Below, piece after piece: positions 1 through 10,100 of a stretch of DNA of 64,000 bases (position 1 is the stretch's first letter; each line of letters opens with the position of its first letter). The position numbers and the translations under genes are program-made. The notes beneath the pieces are model-generated. The model had not been told where the DNA came from. It saw nothing but the letters and a program-made list of their open reading frames with translations, and searched no databases. This DNA is from Symsagittifera roscoffensis (lineage: Eukaryota > Xenacoelomorpha > Acoela > Convolutidae): contig NC_087066.1 of NCBI RefSeq assembly GCF_963678635.1, positions 2,265,745 through 2,329,744 of the forward strand, written 5' to 3'.

Positions 1-112
1 AATGTGTTACTAATAAATCTTGTGGTCCTGTACGGGGGGAAGGGTTTATGTTTTGATTTGAGATTACTAGAAAAAGGAGTTGGAGAAAAATTAATAATTT
101 TAGAATATACAT
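1..112 (-). CDS. Env glycoprotein, N-terminal 37 codons of a duplicated copy (partial)
   Basis: The first 37 codons of Env, starting at the ATG complementary to 110-112 and leaving the window on the left. The sequence repeats that at 1864-1975 because of the 1863-bp tandem duplication in copy A. It contains the hydrophobic signal peptide. Whether the rest of this Env is intact cannot be seen. Confidence 0.8.
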   Translation of the reverse strand, partial: MYILKLLIFLQLLFLVISNQNINPSPRTGPQDLLVTH

Positions 113-962
113 GTGTATGATAATCCTGAGTATGGATTATAAAATGTAATGTAACCAATTGTGTTTTTGGTATATCTGTCGTATTTATATATTACTTCAG
201 TAGTTATAAACGGTGGTGGTAGTGATTGAGCTGTTATGTTAGGTGGGTTTAATGGATAGGGATGTTGAGTAATGTTATTTAACTTAACTGTGATTTCAAA
301 TTTTAATTGTAAACTGTTTTGTTGGAGTATTTGAATATTGTGATCACGGATATCGTTGTGAATATCTTGGCGATATTGTAATCTATTAAGTGCCCAGTTA
401 TGAAGGCGGTTACTTTCTTGATGTTGTCCGAATAATGGTGGAGGTGCTGTGAATGTATTCCAATCTAATCTTAAAGGAATATTTGTTAATGATTGTTCTC
501 GATATCTTGCATCGAGATTGTTCGGAAAGGTTAAGTTAAGGGGGGTTGGTGAAATTTGACTAATTGATGGTGTTGATGGAAGTGATAATGTTTCGGGTAA
601 TGATGAAGATGTTGTATCTGTAGAAATATCTATGGGGTCATTGACTAAATTTGGTTCACCTTGTGTGAATGAATGTGTAGTCCAATATGGAAATCGTGAT
701 GTTTGGTTTGTGGGGTTAAAAGGATTTTCACGTATTTGCTCAGATGTTGGTGTTGAACCTAAGTAATCTGAGGGTAGGCTTGAAGTGCTTCGTTGTGAAA
801 AAAGTGTAGGAGTTTCTGGTGTATTACCAGTGGGATTTTCTGGAGTGCTTTGTGGTGGTGATTGAGGTATTTCAAAATGAACTCGGGGAGTTTGAAAATT
901 TCTATTTCGTCGAGGATGTATAATTTGTCTATTTATTTCTGTTGTGTTTTGATTTTGACTAA
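1..962. repeat. tandem duplication, left unit (partial)
   Basis: Bases 1-962 repeat 1864-2825 with an offset of exactly 1863 bp. By eye the two stretches are identical, including positions where both differ from copies B and C. The duplicated unit covers the Env N-terminus plus most of the AUG-less ORF. The junction near 960-970 joins the middle of the AUG-less frame to Env near codon 335. It could be a recent duplication in the element or an assembly artefact. Confidence 0.9.
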
Positions 963-966
963 ATTG
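100..966 (-). pseudogene. 5'-truncated copy of the AUG-less 377-codon ORF
   Basis: This is the duplicated 3' part of the S/T/P/Q-rich frame described at 1963-3096. It ends in the same 13-nt overlap with the Env start (stop at 100-102). Its upstream part is missing because the duplication junction near 966 fuses it to Env coding sequence in another frame. Confidence 0.7.
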
Positions 967-1975
967 TCGTTTCTTGATATATTTGAAAACGTGTCAATTT
1001 ATTTTCTATATTGTCTATGTTTCTAAAATTAGAACTTAGTTTTCGTGATGGATGGACTTGTTCATATGGAATTGATTGTATAAAATATTTTTCGTGAAAT
1101 TTTATCATACGAGCGTGTATTTTTGCTACTTGAAATGTTGTACATGTATCTTCGGGGAACCAAACAATGGTTGCTTGTGTTCTCGTTGTAGGGTCGCAAT
1201 AACCTTGATCATTTTTACAAGGTAATCGGATTCCTTGATAGATCATTGTATTATCTGATAAATCTCGTGTTAGTTGTATTTTTTCGAGTTGTATTTTCCA
1301 ATCGAAAAACATTATTTCTTGGTATCCTTTATTTTTTGTGTCTGCTTTGCAGTTTGACGGGTCATTTATACCAATGTGTGGTATCCAATGTTTATCGTGT
1401 AGGTCATAGGTTAATCGTCCGTGTGCGCCGTTATACGGGTATTTTTCGTCTAGTTTTATATGTCCTTGGTGTCTTTCAAGTTGTGATTGATGTACTGAGT
1501 CTGAAAAAACTTGAAAATTAACTAACTTTCTTGCGGAGTTTTTATTTTGTGTGATGTTTAGTCTAAGTAATTCATTTTTACAATCGTCGGGATTGAGATG
1601 TAAAAGACGTTCTATATTACTCTGATAGAATGATTCATGGTCAAGTCGGTTTTTGTTTCCGTTCGAGACTTGTGAACAATGTACTTTCTTTTCGGAAAAT
1701 GTTGCTGTGAATTTATAACCTGTAACTGTTGTTGCTCGGGCTTTTGAATAGAGTGTTGCTATTACATCTGTGGTTTCTATAGCTTGTGGTTCTGTTTCAC
1801 ATTGTGATACTTGATTTATTGCATATTTATGTAGTGTTTTTTGTTCATTTTCTTCACAATCGTAATGTGTTACTAATAAATCTTGTGGTCCTGTACGGGG
1901 GGAAGGGTTTATGTTTTGATTTGAGATTACTAGAAAAAGGAGTTGGAGAAAAATTAATAATTTTAGAATATACAT
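959..1975 (-). pseudogene. Env glycoprotein truncated at residue 338 by duplication
   Basis: The frame matches residues 1-335 of the 872-aa Env in copies B and C, then runs three foreign residues into a TAG at 959-961 because of the duplication junction. It keeps the signal peptide (1-19), the YDC motif (38-40) and the cysteines at 59, 100, 132, 209, 253, 260 and 278. It lacks the C-terminal two thirds and the membrane anchor, so any product would be a secreted fragment. I treat it as a broken copy. Confidence 0.85.
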
Positions 1976-3096
1976 GTGTATGATAATCCTGAGTATGGAT
2001 TATAAAATGTAATGTAACCAATTGTGTTTTTGGTATATCTGTCGTATTTATATATTACTTCAGTAGTTATAAACGGTGGTGGTAGTGATTGAGCTGTTAT
2101 GTTAGGTGGGTTTAATGGATAGGGATGTTGAGTAATGTTATTTAACTTAACTGTGATTTCAAATTTTAATTGTAAACTGTTTTGTTGGAGTATTTGAATA
2201 TTGTGATCACGGATATCGTTGTGAATATCTTGGCGATATTGTAATCTATTAAGTGCCCAGTTATGAAGGCGGTTACTTTCTTGATGTTGTCCGAATAATG
2301 GTGGAGGTGCTGTGAATGTATTCCAATCTAATCTTAAAGGAATATTTGTTAATGATTGTTCTCGATATCTTGCATCGAGATTGTTCGGAAAGGTTAAGTT
2401 AAGGGGGGTTGGTGAAATTTGACTAATTGATGGTGTTGATGGAAGTGATAATGTTTCGGGTAATGATGAAGATGTTGTATCTGTAGAAATATCTATGGGG
2501 TCATTGACTAAATTTGGTTCACCTTGTGTGAATGAATGTGTAGTCCAATATGGAAATCGTGATGTTTGGTTTGTGGGGTTAAAAGGATTTTCACGTATTT
2601 GCTCAGATGTTGGTGTTGAACCTAAGTAATCTGAGGGTAGGCTTGAAGTGCTTCGTTGTGAAAAAAGTGTAGGAGTTTCTGGTGTATTACCAGTGGGATT
2701 TTCTGGAGTGCTTTGTGGTGGTGATTGAGGTATTTCAAAATGAACTCGGGGAGTTTGAAAATTTCTATTTCGTCGAGGATGTATAATTTGTCTATTTATT
2801 TCTGTTGTGTTTTGATTTTGACTAAGGTGTCGTATTCTACTTAGTTCTTGTGGTATTGTTGGGTAAAGGTTATATGTTGGTTCACTTAAAGGTGCTTGTC
2901 GTTGAACTGGTTCTAGTGGTTCGGATAAACGAGCATGTCGTTCTTCAAAAGTGTATGGATTGTCTTGAAAAGAAATTCGTGTAGATGTTTGAGGATTTTG
3001 AGTAGTTGAAGGTGGTGTTGGGTTATCTTGGGATGATGTCGGTGAAGACTGATTCTGTGACTGTTGGGTAGCAATTTTTGATGGATTTTTGAATTG
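1963..3096 (-). CDS. AUG-less 377-codon S/T/P/Q/N-rich open frame, intact in copy A
   Basis: My own translation of the - strand gives an uninterrupted frame from just after an in-frame TAA at 3097-3099 to the TAA at 1963-1965. The frame contains no Met codon. It begins 5 nt after the stop of the 62-aa ORF and its stop overlaps the Env ATG by 13 nt. The first two thirds are low-complexity (many Ser, Thr, Pro, Gln, Asn). The last about 110 codons look more ordered, with Trp, Tyr and Leu, and end in YNPYSGLSYTCIF. Compared with copies B and C, most differences are third-position and silent, and one 3-nt indel keeps frame, which argues for a real protein. Expression would need splicing onto an upstream exon, non-AUG initiation or reinitiation. 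No family recognised. Confidence 0.7.
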   Translation of the reverse strand, partial: QFKNPSKIATQQSQNQSSPTSSQDNPTPPSTTQNPQTSTRISFQDNPYTFEERHARLSEPLEPVQRQAPLSEPTYNLYPTIPQELSRIRHLSQNQNTTEINRQIIHPRRNRNFQTPRVHFEIPQSPPQSTPENPTGNTPETPTLFSQRSTSSLPSDYLGSTPTSEQIRENPFNPTNQTSRFPYWTTHSFTQGEPNLVNDPIDISTDTTSSSLPETLSLPSTPSISQISPTPLNLTFPNNLDARYREQSLTNIPLRLDWNTFTAPPPLFGQHQESNRLHNWALNRLQYRQDIHNDIRDHNIQILQQNSLQLKFEITVKLNNITQHPYPLNPPNITAQSLPPPFITTEVIYKYDRYTKNTIGYITFYNPYSGLSYTCIF

Positions 3097-3101
3097 TTAC
3101 T

Positions 3102-3290
3102 TTAGTGGGAAGGTTTATGTTTATTATAATATTCTTCCAAAAAAATAATTAGAAAAATTGTTGCTAGGGCAAATGTGATGATTGCTTTCTTTATACATTT
3201 GCATATTGTCAAAATGAGGGATGATAAAAATGTTATGAAAATTACAAACAATAAAAAAATATCAGTTCTACTGAAAATTGTTCGTATCAT
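3102..3290 (-). CDS. 62-aa small membrane protein
   Basis: A short hydrophobic protein with two probable membrane segments (about residues 11-30 and 36-52), a KCIKKA basic turn between them and a hydrophilic tail ending NKHKPSH. Its ATG overlaps the stop of the upstream 76-aa ORF in the string ATGA, which suggests coupled termination-reinitiation. The frame is present in all three copies. The size and topology recall viroporin-like accessory proteins, but that is analogy only. Confidence 0.6.
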   Translation of the reverse strand: MIRTIFSRTDIFLLFVIFITFLSSLILTICKCIKKAIITFALATIFLIIFLEEYYNKHKPSH

Positions 3291-3517
3291 TTAGACAAGT
3301 TGTATAAATCGTACCTGTGGATATAATCAAGGGTTTTTGAAAGTTGGAGGAATAGTTCGAGTATAGTGTAGAAAATTAAAAAAATGTTACAAAAAATGAT
3401 TAGGATTATTAGAAAAGATTCAAGTATATCAAAAAGAAATATTATAAAGGTTTCAAGTATTGTAAAAAAATGTTTAAAATTTATGAGTATTTGAGTAACT
3501 GATTGAGAGAAGAGCAT
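3287..3517 (-). CDS. 76-aa hydrophobic protein
   Basis: A very Ile/Leu/Phe-rich small protein with one long or two closely spaced hydrophobic stretches (about residues 21-58) and a polar C-terminus. It is the first ORF after Gag-Pol and overlaps the 62-aa ORF by 4 nt (ATGA). It is intact in copies A and C and frameshifted in copy B. It is short and low-complexity, so coding status rests mainly on the overlap arrangement. No family recognised. Confidence 0.5.
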   Translation of the reverse strand: MLFSQSVTQILINFKHFFTILETFIIFLFDILESFLIILIIFCNIFLIFYTILELFLQLSKTLDYIHRYDLYNLSK

Positions 3518-4115
3518 TTAAGAAATGATCTCTTGGTCGAATATTTTTTGCTGTTTGAGGCGATTTTCAAGTGTGGTCGGATTATTTATTAGTTTTTTGA
3601 CAAGTGGGTTGAGTTTTGTAAAAAATTGTTGGGGGCAATTTTCATGGTGATCGGTAGGTCGTCTTTTTCTTTATTTTTGTTTGTCAAATGATCCGGGGTA
3701 TGGTGAGATTTTTATACTTTAGGCTAATTAAAATGTTCATTTTGTTACTTTAGGCTAAGTTAACAAATTTGTTTTGTGGGTATTCGTGGTCTGAGTTGGG
3801 GAAATATTGTTGATCTTTGGGTTATTAGATAAGGGAGGGGTATGGTATTATGGAGATATTTATTTTAGTTGTCAAGTTGGAGTGGTTTGCTTATTTTTGA
3901 CCTGGAGGTCGTAAAGTTATAGTTATAGATGTGCCTGGAGTTCTATATGAATCGTCTAATTGGTCTTAGTTTCAGTTAGAGAAAGTGACGGATTGGATGA
4001 ATCCTATTGGTCTATTTTGAACTAGAATTATTGCGTACTTGTCAGCATGTTATTTTGAAAAATGGAAATGAAAAATGTTTCGAAGGTTTCAAGATAGTGA
4101 AGTATAATGTTAAAA
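3518..4115 (-). other. 0.6-kb spacer between Gag-Pol and the downstream ORF cassette (copy A)
   Basis: No ORF of note. It contains a short direct repeat (ACTTTAGGCTAA, near 3716 and 3750 on the + strand). A subgenomic promoter, splice acceptor or internal ribosome entry for the downstream cassette could lie here, but I see no decisive signal. Confidence 0.5.
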
Positions 4116-7100
4116 TTACTTTTGAAATTCTACTTTCTTTAAAATTTTAGATTGGGGGATGAATATTTTATAGTTTTTACGTGGTTGATTTCGGAGTCTT
4201 GTTGTTTTTCTATTTTCTGATTTGTCGATTTGTTCTTGGGGTATTATTTGTTCGGTCATTTTTCTATTTTTTCTTTGTTTTGGGGCTTCTTTATGGTTTT
4301 GTGTATTGTTTTTGGTGGCGATTGGTTTTGTGTTTTGATTTTCGGTGGTGTTATCATTTTGTTCTGTGTTTTTCAGATGTGGTTCATTTTGAATGATTTT
4401 TAATCCTGTGAAAGAATATAATTGAGTTAATTCGCGGAGTGCGTATTCTTTTGGGTAATAAGGTAATAGGTTGTTTCGATGTTGAACGATTTCTTTTTTG
4501 TTTGAGTCGGTAATTTTATATGTGACATCAGTGGGTTTTGCAATTATTTGGTATGGTCCTTTTCGAAGGGGTTGTAATTTTTTAGAAATTCCTTTTTGAG
4601 TATTAAAATTAGGTATTGAAACAAATGTTCCAATTTTTAATTCGGAGGCTGGTGTAAAACGTGAATTGATTTGTTCATTAATGTTTTGTCTTTGTAATAA
4701 CTTTTTTGTTATTTTTTGATGAATTTCATTGTGTTTTTTATCTCTATTTAGAATCCATTCGGTGTGTGTACCGGAGGCTAGTTTAAGAATTTGTGGGTGA
4801 TGAAAATGATCTTCATCGTGTGTATGTAAAGGTAGGTTATAACAAATTGAGTCTTTATTTGGTTGACAATAACCTTGTGCGTTTTTATGAGAATTTGCTG
4901 TAAACATTATTGGTTTGCGTGGCTTTTGGTTAAAAACCATTTCGTATGGTGACATTCCTAAAGTTGTCGTAATTTGTGAATTATACGCTAAGGGAAATAA
5001 TTTTACATCTGCTGACCATTCGGTATATTTTGTATCATTTCCGTTGATGATACATCTAAGATATTCTTGTAATGAACGGTTCATACCTTCGACTAAGCCG
5101 TTTGTCCAAGGTGCGTGAGATGTACGTGGTTTGTGTTTGATGTTATATAAATGACATAGTGTGATAATTTCATTATTTATGAATTCTGTACCGTTGTCTG
5201 TAACTAAAATTTCTGGTAGTCCGAATTTTGCTATCCAGTGTTCATAGAGTGTTGTGTAAGCGTAATAAGCGTTACAATGTGGTACTGGGTTAAGTGCTAC
5301 ATAATGTGTAAATGCGTCAACAATTACCATAATGTAGGAGTTTCCTTCGGATGAGGGTGAAATTGGTCCTTTGGTATCAAATGAGATACGATGGTTAAAG
5401 TACAAGCTTTGTCCTTTAAAATCTTGTTTTTGTGCTATTTGTTTTTGATTTGGGTAAGGTTTATTTAGTTGACATACTATACAATCATTGCATAGTACTT
5501 TTATCCAAATTGGTGCATTTGGGAAGTAAAAATTTTGTATAAAGTTTGAATATGTTTTTTCTGATCCAGAGTGTCCTTTAATATTTTGTGTATGTGAGAT
5601 ATTAAAAGCTATAAGAATCATACTTAAAGGGAGACAGGGAACTGTAGATTCATTCAGGTTATACTCTAAAAGGTCTGTATTTTCGTTAATTGTTGTGTTG
5701 TTAAATTTACGAAAGTATCGGAGGAGTGTTTTGTTTCCTAGAATGGTTGAATCTGCTTTGACAGGTTTAGTTTTATATTTGTGCCATGATTTTAGTTGTC
5801 TAATTATCGGGTCAAGATTTTGATATTGTTTCAGTGTTGAAATTGTAATCGTTTCTGTTGGAGGGAGAAAAATGTTTTCAATTTCGAATTTAGATAAGGG
5901 TATTGTATCAAGTGGGTCGTGAAGGTCAAAAACTTGATTTATTGTGTATTTTGAATCATTTGTTGGTGGTCCTGATAAATTTATTTTATCAGTTAAATCT
6001 TCTTTTTCAATTAGTGGAAAATGGTCTTTCTTAGGTGGGTGTTGTTTTGTTCGTTTTTGTTGGGTGTTATTTTTTATCCATTGAGAATATGGGATTGGTT
6101 TGAAAGTTGATGTTCCAAGTAAATCAACTTCATAATGATTATTTTGACAATCTAAATAAAGTGGGAAATGTTGTAAATTATTTATTTGTGATTGTTCAAT
6201 ATCTGTTTTTACTGCATATTTGCATTCCAATCGGGGTGATTTTTCGTTTTCTGCAAGGTAGAATTTTATGTTTTTGGGTATTTCAACTGTTGTTTTTCGT
6301 GTAAGTAATTCAGGTGGTGTATTTCGACTTAAGGTGTCTGGTAATGCAAGATTTTTTCCTGCAGTCCAAACTATATGTAAGTTTGGAAATTTCATCAGAA
6401 TTAGTTGAAATCTGTAAACTCGGTGGTTTGGGTTAGATTTTTGTGTAAAGAGAAAGATGATTGGTTTATGGTCTGTGAATAGAACTGTTGGATGTTTTGA
6501 TCCAAGTATCAGAAATTCATATTCTGTCAGTGTATATATTATGGCTGTACATTCTCTCATTAGAGTTGAGAGTCGTAGCTCTGCTTGAGTGAATAATCGA
6601 GAATTTGCTGATATGAGGTTCATTTTATTTGTACCATTATGTGATTGTAATAGTGCTGCACCGATGCCGAAGTTCGAAGCATCGCACATTGCATAAAATT
6701 GTTGATTTGAATCTGGAATTGTGTTTGAAATTTGTTCAGTTAAAAGTTTCTTTATTTCTTCAAATCGTGTTTGATGTTCTGTGTTCCATTCAAAATTATT
6801 TTGTTGTCTAAGGATGTTATAAAATGGTCGTAGATATAATTGCATTTTATAAACATATTTACTTAAAAAGTTTAACATTCCAAGAAATTCTTGGATTTTC
6901 TTTTTATTTGTTGGTGGTTGAAGTTTTTGAATAGCGTCAATGCGTGATTTCAATGGAGTGATTGTTTTTCTTTCTATATTATGTCCTAAGAATTTAACTC
7001 TTGTCAAAAAGAAGTGTGATTTATCGGGGGCGGCCTTCAGATTTTCGTTCTGAAGTATTTGGTGATATTTTTCTAAAACATTGAACATCTCGTCTTTTGT

Positions 7101-10100
7101 TTGTGATTGCATAAAAACATCGTCTAAATAGGTGATTGCGTTTTTATTGAGTATTAGTGGTCTAAAAATTTTGCTCATAAAAGCTGAAAATGCTGCTGGT
7201 CCTATGGATATTCCATAGAATAAGCGGTTGAATTCATATTGTTGGTTTCCGATAACAAATTGTGTTAAACGTCGTGATTGTTCATCTAGTGGCATTTGAT
7301 TGTATGCACTATTCATATCGGCGGTTGTAAAGTATTTGCCGTTTATTTTTGTTAAAATAACTTGTATTGGTTCAATGGGCCAATTACATTTTGATTCATC
7401 TATAAGTGAATTGAGGTATCTAGCATCGAGAACGATTTTTAATGATTCTCCTTTAGCTAGAATGATAACAGGGTTGATAAATGTGTTGCCTTTTGGTTGT
7501 TCTTCTTTGTTTACTGGTGATATAATGTTGTATTGTTCTAAAATGTCAAGTAATCTGTTCACTTTATCATGTAAGTGAATTGGTACTTTACTTGCTCTCT
7601 GAGTTTTGAAAACTGCGTCTGGTTTTAACGGGAGATGTAGTGATGAATTGATTTTTCCAACATCGAATTTTGATGTTGCATAGACTGATGAATATGTAAT
7701 TAGCTGTTTGGCTAACTTTTCGAATTCGTCTTGTGTTATTTGTGAATGTTGGAAATTAAACATTGTTAAAAATTTTTGTTGGTCCTCTGTGTAGTTACTT
7801 ATGTTGAATGTAGGTTTGAAATATGGAGTTTTTGTGAAATAATCCGTATTTCTGTTTTCGTTACTTATTATATTATTTATAGATAATTCTTCATTAAGAA
7901 TTGTAGATTGGCAAATATCTAGTAATTGGAGTATATTATTTACGCGATAGGCTTTTTCGTGTATTGGTGATATTGTAGCGTTGGTTTCACAATATCCTAA
8001 AAGTCCTAAAGGTAATGTTACTTGGTAAGGTGTGTTGTTATAGACATGTAAGGAAATGATATCTGAATTCGAATTTTTCAAATATTTTATGGATGAGATT
8101 GTGATTTTGAAAAATTTGTGAATAGGTTTGAATTCAAATTCTGACATATAAAATTTTTGTTTGTTTTGTTCTTTATCAAATTGGTGAACTTGTTTGATTG
8201 AAAAGTTATAGATATTTCCTGATAGTGGTTTTAGGTGTTTTCTTTGTTGGTTAAATATCGGGTAGAATTTTGAAAAGAATGGTGGTTGTTTATTTAATCT
8301 TTGAAAAAATGTTAAGGATGTTTCTTTTGTTTTTGTATATTTATCTTTGATTAATATTTTACTATTTAGTATGTTAATTGTTGGTATATACTTCGAAATA
8401 AATGGTATTCCAATGATATTATATTTAATGTCAGTGATATGGAATATTTGTTTAAATGGCTTATTTAAAATTTTGCTTTGCTCCATTGTTCTGGTGGGGA
8501 GGAGAAATAATTGGATTTTTCCGTAGTTTATCAATGTTGATCCTTGTGCTGTTGCTAGTTTGCTGGAGGTTTCAAGAGGTGTTAGTTTTGGGTGTAAAGT
8601 TTTTATTTCATTCCATGTGGGGATGTTTATTATGTTTGATTCTGCTCCTGAATCAATTAAAAAATCTATTTCAAGGTCTGGTGGTTGAAATTCTTTATTT
8701 CTTGGGCTTTCTAAGAGAAATGGTATTGTCCAAATTTTTTCTTTGGGTTGTTCTTTTTGTATATTTTGATAAATGTGATTTGTATTCAAGCATTTTGTTT
8801 TGGTATTTTTATTGGTTTGATTTGTAGTGTTAATCTCATTTGTTTCTTGCGTCGTTGGTGTGGAATTTATGGGTGTAGTGTAATAATTTTGAAGAAATTC
8901 TGATTGATTTTCATATATGTGTGAAGTAAAGGGTTGTTCATATATGACAGATTCATAGTCATTTTCGACTTTTATCATATTGATAGAAAGAGTGTTTTCA
9001 GTATCACTTTCTGAATCTGATGATGTACAGTTTATTTGATTGAGTTGTAACGTATCAGTTACTGTGTCATCAATACCTGGAGGGTCTGATGTTGTTTCTG
9101 GATTAGATTGTACTTGATTGATTTGTCTTTGATGTTTAGGTGTACTACTTCTGTGGCGATTATTAGAATTATTATAGTTATTATTATTCCGGTGTGGTGA
9201 TTGGGAATAATTTCTATAACGATTATTATAACTTGAGTGTCGATTTTGTGAATTATTTCGCGATCTGTTTTGGTAATTATTGTTTGGTCTGTTATAGTTC
9301 GATCTATTATATGAGTTATTCCTTGATTGATTGTTCGGGTAATTCTGGTTTCGGTTGTTTGAATAACTTCTATTTCGATTATAGGAGTAGTTTCTATTCC
9401 TATTGTATGATGAATTTCGTGATTGGTTGTTTGGATAGTAGTTATTTCTTGATTGGGAATTAGATCTAGAAACAAATCGTTGTGTATTTGAATGTGATCT
9501 GGAGTAGTTATTTCGACTATTTGGTCTATTGTAGTGATTTTGTGATGAATTATTCGTGTTTCTTCGTTCTGGTGATCTTCCTCTATAACTTGAGTTATAT
9601 GGTGATTGATTTCTTGTATAATTTGTATTGTTCGGGAGTGGTTTTCCTGAACTGTTGTTGCTGTAGACTGTTTTGTTCGGTAGATTTTGATCTTTTTTCA
9701 TGTATTGATAGAATGATTTATTTGGTTCTTTATATTTTTGAGGTTTATTTTGATTGTCTTGCTGTTTTTGTCTACATTCGGAAATACTATGTCCGTATCG
9801 TCGGCAATAATTACACCATTTTTTGAAAGATGGTTTGCCTTTAAAGTTTGGGTTCTTTTCGTAAATATTGAGTATTTCAGTGATTTTTTCAACGAGGTCT
9901 GTCTCTGATTCCTGTATATTATTAATATTAGTGGGAGTCGTTTCAATTCTGTTAACGTATTGTAATTTCAGATTTTCCGTTTCTTCTAGTTTCATTGTGA
10001 TTTCTGCTTGTTCTAATTTGTCTACTAGTTTTCGAAAATCTATATCGGGTTCTCGAATTGAAGAAGGATGGGATGCTCTCTTTTTTATTGCTATTTTCCT

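Noticed and set aside
1246-1521. 91-codon + strand ORF within Env, also at 24104 and 52570
   Set aside because: Exact antisense of Env coding sequence; hydrophobic only because of T-rich composition.
8456-8827. 123-codon hydrophobic + strand ORF (and the 171-codon version at 59785)
   Set aside because: Antisense shadow of Gag-Pol around the protease.
9059-9475. 138-codon - strand Ile/Thr-rich ORF
   Set aside because: Other-frame reading of the Asn/Arg-rich repeat tract in Gag.
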